A stretch of 64,000 nucleotides of DNA from Comamonas sp. (GTDB lineage: Bacteria > Pseudomonadota > Gammaproteobacteria > Burkholderiales > Burkholderiaceae_C): contig JAITLR010000017.1 of the NCBI GenBank assembly GCA_031277805.1, forward strand, positions 248,001 through 312,000, in the 5' to 3' direction. Below the pieces are notes generated by a model, which saw only the letters and a list, made by a program, of their open reading frames with translations, searched no databases and was not told the origin of the DNA. Positions 37,533-45,858 of this stretch are shown in pieces. The translations under genes were made by a program, and so were the position numbers. Each line of letters starts with the position of its first letter. The first letter of the stretch is position 1.

Positions 37533-38363
37533 ATGCCTGAGTTGCCAGAAGTCGAGGTCACGCGCCGCTCCTTTGCCGAGCGCATTGCCGGTGCACGCGT
37601 TGTTTCTTCAGCCTTGGGCAAGCCTTTGCGCTGGCCGTTGGGGCTGCAGCCCCAGGCATTGCAGGGGCGGCTGGTGCAGGGTGTGCGGCGCAGGGGTAAA
37701 TATCTGCTGCTGGATTTGAGTGAGGGTCTGCTGCTGATTCATCTGGGCATGTCGGGCAGTCTGCGCTTTGTGGGCGGTGACGAAGAGCCTCTGGGGCCAG
37801 CCGGAGTGCATGATCATTTTGATCTGCAGACCACACGCGGCCTGCTGCGCCTTCATGATCCGCGCCGCTTCGGGGCGGTGATCTATGTGCCATCCGAAAC
37901 CGATGCACTGGCGCGCAAGCTGCTTGATCATCTGGGCATGGAGCCGCTGGGCGATGGCTTTACCTTGCCTGCCTTCAAAGCGGGGCTGGCAGCCAGCCGG
38001 GCGCCCATCAAGCAACTGCTGCTCAGTGGCAGCGTGGTGGTGGGCGTGGGCAATATCTATGCGTCCGAGGTCTTGTTTCTCTCTCGCATCCACCCGGCAA
38101 CACCGGCTCGGGACATAGGCCCGCGCAAGGTCAAGGTTCTATACGAATCCATCCGCGAGGTTCTGGCGCTGGCCGTGGAGCAGGGCGGTACTACCTTGCG
38201 CGATTTTTCGGCAGCCAACGGCATGGAGGGACACTTTCAATTGCAGGCCAAGGTCTATGGGCGCGAAGGCATGCCTTGTACCCACTGCGGCGCTCCCATC
38301 CGGCTGCTCAAGCAGGGGCAGCGCAGCACTTATTACTGCGCGCATTGCCAGAAATCGCCCTGA
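37533..38363 (+). CDS. mutM: Formamidopyrimidine-DNA glycosylase
   Basis: A 276-residue Fpg/Nei glycosylase that removes 8-oxoguanine and formamidopyrimidines. It starts MPELPEVEV, with the catalytic Pro2 and Glu3. Lys56 sits in [23 protein letters not shown] lies in the helix-two-turn-helix. The zinc finger at the C-terminus has CTHC and, 16 residues on, CAHC. The ATG at 37533 is unambiguous. It is divergent from the TPR gene with a 50-bp gap and is followed by a dynamin-like gene and mutY, giving two parts of the 8-oxoG repair system in one region. Confidence 0.96.
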   Translation: MPELPEVEVTRRSFAERIAGARVVSSALGKPLRWPLGLQPQALQGRLVQGVRRRGKYLLLDLSEGLLLIHLGMSGSLRFVGGDEEPLGPAGVHDHFDLQTTRGLLRLHDPRRFGAVIYVPSETDALARKLLDHLGMEPLGDGFTLPAFKAGLAASRAPIKQLLLSGSVVVGVGNIYASEVLFLSRIHPATPARDIGPRKVKVLYESIREVLALAVEQGGTTLRDFSAANGMEGHFQLQAKVYGREGMPCTHCGAPIRLLKQGQRSTYYCAHCQKSP

Positions 38364-38372
38364 TGCACCAAA

Positions 38373-38420
38373 ATTAATAGCTGCTTGCGCTTATGGAGAA
38401 AGCGCTGCAGGTGTTTTTTG
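38373..38420 (+). repeat. Short dispersed element (AATAGCTGCTTGCGC type)
   Basis: AATAGCTGCTTGCGCTT (38376-38392), a short spacer, then AAGCGCTGCAGG and a T-run. Starts 10 bp after mutM stop. The TGCGCTT/AAGCGC parts can pair, so with the T-run it may serve as the mutM terminator. Related sequences occur at several other gene borders in this window. Confidence 0.5.
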
Positions 38421-38631
38421 TATAAATTCTGGCGCGGCGCTTGATATGTGTCAGAGGGCGGGCGCAAGCGGGCTGTCTCTTGGGACTGCGGGGCATGCAG
38501 GCGCGATACTTCGTATCCCAAAGCCATCGGGCCTAGCCCTGTGCTGCCCTGTCATGGGCCGGTGCTATATTTTGCAAGGCTTGGCAGCAGACGCTGTCAG
38601 GGCCTGCAGCACGAATAAAAGAGGGATTCAC

Positions 38632-40626
38632 GTGGGAGCTTCATTCAACGAGCAGTTTGACCAGCATGGCGCATGGCGAAGAGGCTTTGCCGCGCAACTG
38701 CAGGAGCTGCGCGAGTGGCTGATGGCCCAGGAACTGCTGGACGTTTCCGTGCAGGAGCGCCTGCAGAGGCTGGAAGAGCAGATGCGCAGCGACAAGGTCA
38801 TGGTGGCTTTTGTGGCGGAGTTCTCGCGTGGCAAGTCAGAGCTGATCAATGCCATCTTCTTTGCCCATTACGGACGCCGCTTGATGCCGGCCAGCGCAGG
38901 CCGCACCACCATGTGCCCGGCCGAGCTGGCCTGGGATTCGGAGCTGCAACCCTGCTTGCGTCTGTTGCCCATCGAAACCCGTGCCTCGGCGGAAAGCCTG
39001 GGCCAGTGGCGCATGCGTGCCGATGCCTGGCAGCAGCATATGCTGGACATCGCAAGCGCCCAGCAGATTGCCGACACCCTGGCCAAGGTGGCCGAGGTGC
39101 GCAAGGTCACTGTCGACGAGGCGCGTGAATGGGGACTGTGGCATGACGACGAAGCGGTAGACAACCCCTTGGTGGATGCACAGGGCATGGTGGAAGTGCC
39201 CATGTGGCGCCATGCGCTGATCAATATGCCGCACCCGCTGCTGCGTCAGGGGCTGGTAATCCTGGATACGCCTGGTCTCAACGCTGTGGGCGCAGAGCCT
39301 GAGTTGACCGTCAACCTGATCCCCCAGGCCCATGCAGTTGTGTTTGTGCTGGGTGCCGATACGGGAGTGACCAAGTCCGACCTTGCCATCTGGCGCGACC
39401 ATGTGCTGCCTGCGGGCGCGGGCAAGCTTGCGGGGGACGAAGCCTTGACGGCGTCGCGGCTGGTGGTCCTCAACAAGATAGACACCTTGTGGGACAGCCT
39501 GAGCTCGGGGGCGCAGGTGCAGGCCCAGTTGCGTCGCCAGCAGCAGGATTCGGCCCATCTGCTGGGTCTGCCCGAAGATCGCGTGCTGCCGGTGTCCGCG
39601 CAGAAGGGGCTGGTTGCCAAGGTCAGCAAGAATGATGCTCTGTTGCAGGCCAGCGGCCTGCCGGCTTTCGAGAACCTGCTGGCCAGCGGCATCATGGGGC
39701 GGCGCCAACAGGTCTTGCAGGCCGCAATGCAGGCCAATGTGGCCCAGCTGCAGGGTGAGGTCGAGCGCGTCATCAATATGCGCCGCAGTGATCTCGACGA
39801 CCAATTGGCAGAGCTGTGCAGCCTGCGTGGCAAGAACGTCAATGTGATTGCCGGCATGCGTAGCCGTATCGAGGCAGAGCAAAAAGAGTTCGAACAAAGC
39901 ACGAGCAAAATTCTGGCCATGCGTGCGATACATATGCGCATGCTCAAGGAGCTGTTCCAGCTGCTCAGCTCTGGTGCGCTCAAAACCGAGCTGGTCGAGC
40001 TCAAGGACGCGCTGGCTCAGCGGGGCTTGAAGCTGGGCGCACGCAAGGTCTATGCCCAGACCTTCGAGCGCTTGCACGCCATCGCTGCCAAGGCTCAGGT
40101 GCAGGCCGAGGAGATCCACGCCATGCTCAGCTCCGCGTTCAAGGAGCTCAACGCCGAATATGGTTTCTCGCTGCAGGCGCCGCCGCAACTGGTGTTGCCG
40201 GAGTTTACGGATGACTTGCACAGTATCGAAGCCAGCTATACCCAGTATCTGGGTTTGAGCAGTGCCATCAAGCTCAGCAGTGCAGCCTTTTCCCAGCGCC
40301 TGATCAAGGCGCTGGCGCTGCGCATGCGCACGGTGTTCGAAGCAGCATCCAACGACGTGGATATGTGGAGCAAATCCCTGACTGCGCCAGTCGATGCACA
40401 ATTGCGGGAACGCAAACGCAGCTACACACGCCGACTGGAAGCCGTGGACCGCATACGAGGTGCGGCCACAGGCCTGGAAGAGCGCATTTCCGAGATGGAG
40501 AGTGCCCAGGACCGGCTGGGTGTGCTGCAGTCACAACTGGCCAGCGTGACCGAGCAATTGCTGCTTTCTTTGGTGTCCACAAAGCAGGCAGGCACCGTGC
40601 CGCTGGACATCAATTTGGTAGCCTGA
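38632..40626 (+). CDS. Dynamin-family GTPase
   Basis: A 664-residue large GTPase. The P-loop is AEFSRGKSEL (about 62-71), with Ala where most family members have the first Gly. Switch Thr are in GRTTMCPAEL, G3 is DTPGLNA (212-218) and G4 is NKID (281-284). The second half is mainly helical with coiled-coil character (RVINMRRSDLDDQLAELCSL; GLEERISEMESAQDRLGVLQ), as expected for a dynamin stalk. No transmembrane segment is evident. The GTG start at 38632 has AGAGGGA 8 bp upstream; the open frame extends upstream into mutM but without conserved features. It lies between mutM and mutY, 4 bp before the latter. Bacterial dynamins act in membrane remodelling; the role here is unknown. Confidence 0.85.
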   Translation: MGASFNEQFDQHGAWRRGFAAQLQELREWLMAQELLDVSVQERLQRLEEQMRSDKVMVAFVAEFSRGKSELINAIFFAHYGRRLMPASAGRTTMCPAELAWDSELQPCLRLLPIETRASAESLGQWRMRADAWQQHMLDIASAQQIADTLAKVAEVRKVTVDEAREWGLWHDDEAVDNPLVDAQGMVEVPMWRHALINMPHPLLRQGLVILDTPGLNAVGAEPELTVNLIPQAHAVVFVLGADTGVTKSDLAIWRDHVLPAGAGKLAGDEALTASRLVVLNKIDTLWDSLSSGAQVQAQLRRQQQDSAHLLGLPEDRVLPVSAQKGLVAKVSKNDALLQASGLPAFENLLASGIMGRRQQVLQAAMQANVAQLQGEVERVINMRRSDLDDQLAELCSLRGKNVNVIAGMRSRIEAEQKEFEQSTSKILAMRAIHMRMLKELFQLLSSGALKTELVELKDALAQRGLKLGARKVYAQTFERLHAIAAKAQVQAEEIHAMLSSAFKELNAEYGFSLQAPPQLVLPEFTDDLHSIEASYTQYLGLSSAIKLSSAAFSQRLIKALALRMRTVFEAASNDVDMWSKSLTAPVDAQLRERKRSYTRRLEAVDRIRGAATGLEERISEMESAQDRLGVLQSQLASVTEQLLLSLVSTKQAGTVPLDINLVA

Positions 40627-40630
40627 GACC

Positions 40631-41698
40631 TTGACCTTTCCTTCGATTGCCACTGCCGTCGTGCAGTGGCAGGCCAGCCATGGCCGCAACCATCTGCCCT
40701 GGCAGCAAACCCGTGACCCCTATCGTGTCTGGCTGTCGGAGATCATGCTGCAGCAAACGCAGGTGAGCACGGTGCTGGGCTACTACCAGCGCTTTCTCGA
40801 TGCATTCCCCGATGTTGCCAGTCTGGCCGCCGCTCCACAGGACGCGGTACTGGCGCTGTGGAGCGGTCTGGGCTACTACAGTCGTGCGCGCAATCTGCAC
40901 AAGTGCGCGCAAGCAGTGATGGAGCTATGGGGCGGCGCCTTCCCGAGCAGGGCCGAAGACCTGGAAACACTGCCTGGCATCGGCCGCTCTACGGCGGGGG
41001 CGATTGCATCGTTTTGCTTCTCAGAGCGGGTACCGATTCTGGATGCCAATGTGCGGCGCGTGCTCACGCGTGTATTGGCTTTTGACGCAGACCTGGCTCA
41101 ATCCCGCAATGAAAAGCAGCTCTGGGAACATGCCCAGCAGCTGTGCCCCACGCAGGATCTGCAGCAAGCCATGCCACGCTACACCCAGGGCATGATGGAC
41201 TTGGGCGCCAGCATCTGCACACCGCGCAAGCCCAGTTGTCTGGTCTGCCCTTTGCACGGCGAATGCCGTGCCGGTCGCGCAGGCAATCCGGAAAACTATC
41301 CGGTACGCACTCGCAAGGTCAAACGCACGGCGCAGGCCTGGTGGCTGTTGATTGCCATGGATGGGCTGGGGCGTGTCTGGCTGCAAAAACGTCCGCAGGC
41401 GGGTATCTGGGCCGGGCTCTACAGCCCGCCTGTGCTTGACAGCTATGAGGCATTGCATAGTTTGGCGCAGCAGCGCTGGCCGCAAAGCATTGCACAGCCT
41501 TGGCGGGAGCTGCCAGGATTTTTGCATGTGCTGACCCACAAGGATTTGCACCTGCATCCTGTTGTAGTGCCTGTTGGTAATGCCCAGGCAGCTATGGTTT
41601 CTGAAGCAGATGAGTCCTGTTGGGTTGACGCTGCGGGCTGGGCAGATCTGGGATTGCCTGCTCCCATTCGCAAATTGCTGGATACGGAGTTGAGTTGA
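40631..41698 (+). CDS. mutY: A/G-specific adenine glycosylase
   Basis: A 355-residue MutY (E. coli 350) removing adenine opposite 8-oxoguanine. Glu37 (SEIMLQQTQ) and Asp138 (PILDANVRR) occupy the same positions as in E. coli. The helix-hairpin-helix is LPGIGRSTAGAI. The Fe-S cluster ligands Cys196, 203, 206 and 212 follow the C-x6-C-x2-C-x5-C pattern. A Nudix-like C-terminal domain (AWWLLIAMDGLGRVWLQKR) recognises 8-oxoG. The start is a TTG at 40631, 4 bp after the dynamin-like gene, with only a weak ribosome site; the alignment of Glu37 supports it. Confidence 0.95.
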   Translation: MTFPSIATAVVQWQASHGRNHLPWQQTRDPYRVWLSEIMLQQTQVSTVLGYYQRFLDAFPDVASLAAAPQDAVLALWSGLGYYSRARNLHKCAQAVMELWGGAFPSRAEDLETLPGIGRSTAGAIASFCFSERVPILDANVRRVLTRVLAFDADLAQSRNEKQLWEHAQQLCPTQDLQQAMPRYTQGMMDLGASICTPRKPSCLVCPLHGECRAGRAGNPENYPVRTRKVKRTAQAWWLLIAMDGLGRVWLQKRPQAGIWAGLYSPPVLDSYEALHSLAQQRWPQSIAQPWRELPGFLHVLTHKDLHLHPVVVPVGNAQAAMVSEADESCWVDAAGWADLGLPAPIRKLLDTELS

Positions 41699-41720
41699 TT
41701 CGATTCAGCGCATCCCACAA

Positions 41721-41753
41721 AAAAAGCTGAGCCTGTAAAGAGCTCAGCTTTTT
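41721..41753 (+). terminator. Bidirectional terminator between mutY and the cre locus
   Basis: AAAAAGCTGAGC (41721-41732) and GCTCAGCTTTTT (41742-41753) form a perfect 12-bp stem with a 9-nt loop. A/T tracts on both sides let it serve mutY and the convergent cre transcript. Confidence 0.88.
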
Positions 41754-41770
41754 GGACCTTACAAGCGGTT

Positions 41771-42055
41771 TTAGAAACGCATGCGCGGCATCAGCATGGA
41801 ACAGCGCAAGCCCATCAAGGCCAGCCACAGCGCTTTGGCTCTCGGGTCGCCGCGTCTTGCCTGCAGTTGGCGGCCCACTGTCACGACCAGATCTCGTATG
41901 GATTGCTGGGCCTGACGGTTGCCGCTGCTCCGGGCTGCCTGCCACAGTTGTTGATATTGCTGAACGCAGGTTTGCCAGTCTTCATTGCCGAGCAAGTGGC
42001 GAGCCGAGATTTCCAGCAGCGCGGCGGTGTGCTGATTCAGGTGGTCGTTGTTCAT
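41771..42055 (-). CDS. Small hypothetical protein coupled to creD
   Basis: A 94-residue protein starting MNNDHLNQHTAALLEISARH and ending MGLRCSMLMPRMRF. It is predicted to be largely helical, with no signal peptide, no membrane segment and a single conserved-looking core (WQTCVQQYQQLWQAARSSGN). Its ATG overlaps the creD stop by 4 bp (ATGA), so translation is coupled. The longer open frame in the same phase runs through creD. I do not recognise a family; the position suggests a function with CreD. Confidence 0.65.
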   Translation of the reverse strand: MNNDHLNQHTAALLEISARHLLGNEDWQTCVQQYQQLWQAARSSGNRQAQQSIRDLVVTVGRQLQARRGDPRAKALWLALMGLRCSMLMPRMRF

Positions 42056-43509
42056 GCTTGCTGCTCCTTGGTGGAGTCCGGGGCTTGCTTGGCGGGATTG
42101 GCATCGGCGCTTTGACCAAACGCATACCAGTCCACCCGGCGGGTACAGACCATGACCAGGGTCAGCACGGCAAACAGAGCGATGGAGCCTACGACCAGTG
42201 CGGTTTGTTCCAGCTGCAGCAGCACAAACAGCAGGCCGTAGAGGGCTGCGATGGCGGCAGCAAACGGCAAACCGCGTCGGATGCTGCCCAGAATGTGGCT
42301 TGCATAGAAGGCGAGCAAAGCCGCGCAGGCACTGGCTGCAATCGCATAGGCAGTGGTAAAGCCCAGGTGCTCGGACAGGCTGATCAGCAGCAGGAAAAAG
42401 CTGCACAGCGCTGTGCCCACCAGTAGGTACTGCACAGGATGAACGCGCAGCTTTTTCAGAACCTCGAACAGACCCACGGCCACGAAGGTCAGCACCACAA
42501 ACAGCAAGCCATACTTGGTGGCGCGTTCGCTCAGCGAGTAGATGTTGACGGGGTTGACGAACTCCGTGCCCATGGTCTCGATGCAAGGGCCATCCTCGCC
42601 GGAAGCCGCGGCGTTCATGGTGCGAGCGAATTCGAAATTGCCATGGTCTACGCACAATGCCTGTTGGCGATTGAAGGCGGTGCTGGACGAGGTGGCCAGC
42701 GAGGAAATCTCCCAGTCGGCGCTAAAGCCGTTGTCCGTCACTTCACGACGTGTGGGCAGAAAGCTGCCGCCGAATGAGGGGTGGGGCCAGTCTGCCGTCA
42801 GCGTGACTTTATTCTCGGTGGCGATAGGCGTGAAGGCCAGGCGCTCCGTGCCCAGCAGTTGCAGCTTGAGGCTGATGTTCAGCGGCTCGCCTTTCTTCAG
42901 GGCGGAGGTGTTGACCTCGGCCTGAATGCCTTTGCTGTAGCGCTGCAGCGAGGTGCCAGTCTCGACCGACAGCTCCTTGTCATTGGCCTGCATGGTGGCG
43001 CTGCGAATGCCGCGGGGGTCGCTGAGAGCAAATGTCAGATAGAGCTTTTCGCAGCTGACAACTGTTTTGCCGGCTGCGGGCGGTTTGCTCAGACGCTCTG
43101 AGCCACCAGATCCGGGGGGCTGGGCAAATTGCTCGGCATTGCTAAAGCTGGCTTGGATCTGGTCATGCAGCACATAGGCATTGACACGGTGCAGGCCTCG
43201 AGCGCGCTCTTCCATCGTGGCGTTGGCGTTGTGGTGCACGCTGTCGGGCAACAGCTGGCGCTGAAATTCGCGCGTGGTGTATTCGACCTTCTTGCCGTTG
43301 GGGATGGCGGTCGTTTCTGTGCAGCTTTGCACCAGTGCAGGACCTATCAGCGTCTGCGAACCAGCGAGGCTGGAGACCACGCTTTGTACCGCGTATTCCC
43401 GGTTGTTGATGCGGTCTCTGACCACGTCCTGGATGATGTTCAGGCCCAGCATCAGCAAGGCCAGAACAATGAGCAGCGAGACTGTCTTGAATAGTCGCTG
43501 GTGTTTCAT
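42052..43509 (-). CDS. creD: Cell envelope integrity protein CreD
   Basis: A 485-residue inner-membrane protein of the CreD family. It has an N-terminal helix (LFKTVSLLIVLALLMLGLNI), then a large periplasmic domain of about 290 residues, then four to six helices in the last 150 residues (YGLLFVVLTFVAVGLFEVLK onwards). EYTTREFQRQLLPDSVHHNA and SVNPVNIYSLSERATKYGLL-like segments (VNPVNIYSLSERATKYGLL) are typical. In E. coli CreD is the main target of CreBC. Here a perfect CreB site lies 67 bp upstream, and creB and creC are encoded just upstream on the same strand. Confidence 0.93.
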   Translation of the reverse strand: MKHQRLFKTVSLLIVLALLMLGLNIIQDVVRDRINNREYAVQSVVSSLAGSQTLIGPALVQSCTETTAIPNGKKVEYTTREFQRQLLPDSVHHNANATMEERARGLHRVNAYVLHDQIQASFSNAEQFAQPPGSGGSERLSKPPAAGKTVVSCEKLYLTFALSDPRGIRSATMQANDKELSVETGTSLQRYSKGIQAEVNTSALKKGEPLNISLKLQLLGTERLAFTPIATENKVTLTADWPHPSFGGSFLPTRREVTDNGFSADWEISSLATSSSTAFNRQQALCVDHGNFEFARTMNAAASGEDGPCIETMGTEFVNPVNIYSLSERATKYGLLFVVLTFVAVGLFEVLKKLRVHPVQYLLVGTALCSFFLLLISLSEHLGFTTAYAIAASACAALLAFYASHILGSIRRGLPFAAAIAALYGLLFVLLQLEQTALVVGSIALFAVLTLVMVCTRRVDWYAFGQSADANPAKQAPDSTKEQQA

Positions 43510-43575
43510 GAATGCTCCCGAAGTTCAGATTCGGAAGCGAGTGTGGGCAGTGTCTGTGTGCTGCCAATGAAGTCT

Positions 43576-43591
43576 GTGAAGCCAGTGTGAA
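43576..43591 (-). promoter_or_regulatory. CreB-binding site (cre tag) upstream of creD
   Basis: On the minus strand the sequence is TTCAC-ACTGGC-TTCAC, a perfect match to the published cre tag TTCAC-N6-TTCAC. It lies 67-82 bp before the creD start, within the 184-bp creC-creD gap, in the orientation of creD transcription. Confidence 0.82.
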
Positions 43592-43612
43592 GTCGGCTTC
43601 AGATTACTGGCA

Positions 43613-43690
43613 GCTTGCACAAACAAGGATGTATCAAGGACTGCTGCCCCCTGATGCGAAGCTCTTGCCTGAGCCTGATGTGTGTAAGTC
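43613..43690. repeat. Inverted-repeat element, copy B
   Basis: A diverged relative of the element at 9631-9703: it begins GCTTGCACAAACAAGGA (copy A ACTTACGCAAACAAGGA) and ends TGTGTAAGTC (copy A TGCGTAAGTC). The terminal arms are imperfect here. It separates the creC end from the CreB site. Confidence 0.5.
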
Positions 43691-43693
43691 GAG

Positions 43694-45148
43694 TCATTTC
43701 TCAGGAGCAAAGTCCAGTGAGACGGCAAGACCGGGGTTCAGATTGCGCACGCTCATGTAACCGCCGTGCAAATGCATGATGCGGGTGACGATGGATAGCC
43801 CCAGTCCCGTGCCGCTGCGCTCGCCATTGGGTCTGGGCGTGGTCAGGAATCTCTCGCCCAGGCGGGCCAGCATGGCCTCGGGCACGCCCGGCCCCTGGTC
43901 GCTGACGGCGATGCGATGGGGTGCCAGTGTGGTTGTGATGCAGCTGTCGTCGGGTGAAAAATCGATTGCGTTCTGCAGCAGATTGCTGACGGCCAGCACG
44001 ACCAGGCCCGCTTCCCAGGGGCCGGTGCTGTCCACGCCTTGCAGCTGCAGCGTGATGCCGCGCTGGCTGGCGTGGCTGCTCAGGGCTTGGATGGCTTGCT
44101 GGGCGCAGTCCAGCAGGCTGCAGCTATGGCTTTTGTCCAGTTGCTGGCGCTGTTCCAGGCGGCTGAGCTGGAGCAGCTGGTCGATCAGGTTTTGCAGGCG
44201 CAGGCTCTGATCTACCACCTGGCGTGCAAACATTTCACGGTCCTGAGCGGGCAGGTCTTCCTGCAGCAGTTCGCCCGCGCCGCGTATGGCTGCCACCGGG
44301 CTCTTGAGTTCGTGGGTCAGGGCGCGTACATAGCCTTCGATGTAGTCACGTCCTTCCAGGCGTTTGCGCATGGTGTCCATGGCCTGGGCCAGCTCGCCCA
44401 GCTCGCCCGGCATTTGCGGCACCGTGAGTGCGGTACTGGCCTGATCCGGGTGAATCGACTCGTTGAGTGTGGGGGCCTGTACCTGCTGGGCATAGCGGCG
44501 CAGCCTGCGTACATGGGCCACAAACCACAGGGTCACGGCGCAACCCACGCCGGCCGAGAGCAGCACAAACAGCAGTCCACCGCGCAAAATCTTGCGTTCG
44601 GCACCATCCACGATTTTCTGCACCGAGCGGGAGGGTTTGGAGGCCGTCAGCACCCCTGCGATCTTGCCGTCCACCATGATGGGGGCAGAGACATGCATGA
44701 CGCTGCTGGACTCATCGTCCTTGACTGCGCGTGTGGTGCGGGCGCCATACTCGCCGCGCAGCGTGAGATAGACATCACGCCAGCGCGAATAGTTGGCGCC
44801 TTCGTCCTTGCCATCCGAATCAAATAGCACCATGCCTTGCGCATCGGTGACGGTGATGCGCATGTCCAGCGTGGTCTTGCGTGTGTCCCAGATCCAGGCC
44901 TGAATGGGGTGCTGCGTATAGCCAGCCAGTTGCTGGCGAAACAGGCTGTTCTTGCCCGGTTGCAAATGGCCGCTGGCCAGGTCGGGGCTGGCCAGCGTGG
45001 CCAGGGCATAGGCAGTCTCGACCAGCGTGTCCTCTGTCACCTTGCGCACGCTGGGCTTGATCTCGACCATGAAGACGCGCAGCACGAAAAATGCGGCCAG
45101 CCCGTTGATCAGGAAAAAGGCGAAGAACAGGCGCAGACCCAGGCGCAT
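43694..45148 (-). CDS. creC: Sensor histidine kinase CreC
   Basis: A 484-residue membrane kinase (E. coli CreC 474). TM1 is about residues 8-28 and TM2 about 191-211, enclosing a 160-residue periplasmic domain. A HAMP-like linker follows (residues 212-265). The phospho-acceptor is His279 in LTHELKSPVAAIRGAGEL. The ATPase domain has NLLQNAIDFSPDD and ERSGTGLGLSIVTRIMHLHG. It is 5 bp after creB. The N-terminal features VEIKPSVRKVTEDTLVETA match CreC. In E. coli it responds to carbon source and redox; the signal here is unknown. Confidence 0.92.
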   Translation of the reverse strand: MRLGLRLFFAFFLINGLAAFFVLRVFMVEIKPSVRKVTEDTLVETAYALATLASPDLASGHLQPGKNSLFRQQLAGYTQHPIQAWIWDTRKTTLDMRITVTDAQGMVLFDSDGKDEGANYSRWRDVYLTLRGEYGARTTRAVKDDESSSVMHVSAPIMVDGKIAGVLTASKPSRSVQKIVDGAERKILRGGLLFVLLSAGVGCAVTLWFVAHVRRLRRYAQQVQAPTLNESIHPDQASTALTVPQMPGELGELAQAMDTMRKRLEGRDYIEGYVRALTHELKSPVAAIRGAGELLQEDLPAQDREMFARQVVDQSLRLQNLIDQLLQLSRLEQRQQLDKSHSCSLLDCAQQAIQALSSHASQRGITLQLQGVDSTGPWEAGLVVLAVSNLLQNAIDFSPDDSCITTTLAPHRIAVSDQGPGVPEAMLARLGERFLTTPRPNGERSGTGLGLSIVTRIMHLHGGYMSVRNLNPGLAVSLDFAPEK

Positions 45149-45153
45149 GGCGG

Positions 45154-45852
45154 CTAGCCGGGCAGGCTCAGGCTATAGCCCAGACCGCGATGCGTGGTGA
45201 TGATCTCCCTGTCAGGCAGGTGCTCGCGCAATTTGGCTCTCAGGGTTTTGATGTGGGTGTCCACCGTGCGGTCGGTGCTTTCGCTGTCCAGGCCCCAGAT
45301 TTGTTCGAGCAGATGCTCCCGGCTCAGAATGCGGCCTGCGCTGTGCATCAGGCATTGCAGCAACTGGTACTCGCGGCGTGTCAGGTCCAGCGCCCTGGCG
45401 TGGATAAGTGCGCGCTGGCCTTGCTCATCTATTTGAATTGCTGCCGCAGGCTGGGTCTGCGCTACAGGCTGGAATTGCCTTGACCGGCGCAGCAGGGCGC
45501 GTGTGCGGGCCAGCAGCTCGCGTGGGCTGAAGGGCTTGGTCAGATAGTCGTCCGCGCCCAGCTCCAGTCCCAGCACCTTGTCCATCTCTTCGCCACGCGC
45601 GCTGAGTACCAGGACGGGGGCGACGGAGCCTGCCGAACGCAGCTCGCGGCACCAGTCCAGGCCGTTGCCATCGGGCAGACCCACATCCATCAGCAGTACA
45701 TCAAACGATCTGCTGTCCCATTGCTGACGTGCATCGGCAATCAATAGGCTGTGAGTGACGGAAATGCCCTCGCGTTCCAGCGCATAGCAGATGGTGCGTG
45801 CAATGGCCGGATCATCTTCGAGCAGCAGCACATGGGGCGCGTTGGTGGGCAT
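45154..45852 (-). CDS. creB: Response regulator CreB
   Basis: A 232-residue OmpR-family regulator. The receiver has LLEDDPAIARTICYALEREG, phospho-acceptor Asp56 in LLMDVGLP, and Lys in YLTKPFSPRELLAR. The winged-helix domain has LDLTRREYQLLQCLMHSAG and RTVDTHIKTLRAKLREHLPD. It binds direct repeats of TTCAC, and such a site is present upstream of creD. Its start lies 6 bp after the rapZ stop, so creBC may be transcribed with nadK-recN-rapZ. Confidence 0.93.
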   Translation of the reverse strand: MPTNAPHVLLLEDDPAIARTICYALEREGISVTHSLLIADARQQWDSRSFDVLLMDVGLPDGNGLDWCRELRSAGSVAPVLVLSARGEEMDKVLGLELGADDYLTKPFSPRELLARTRALLRRSRQFQPVAQTQPAAAIQIDEQGQRALIHARALDLTRREYQLLQCLMHSAGRILSREHLLEQIWGLDSESTDRTVDTHIKTLRAKLREHLPDREIITTHRGLGYSLSLPG

Positions 45853-45858
45853 GCAGAA

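Noticed and set aside
38257..38631. N-terminal extension of the dynamin-like protein
   Set aside because: It overlaps mutM and crosses an intergenic repeat; a GTG with good ribosome site at 38632 explains the family-like part.
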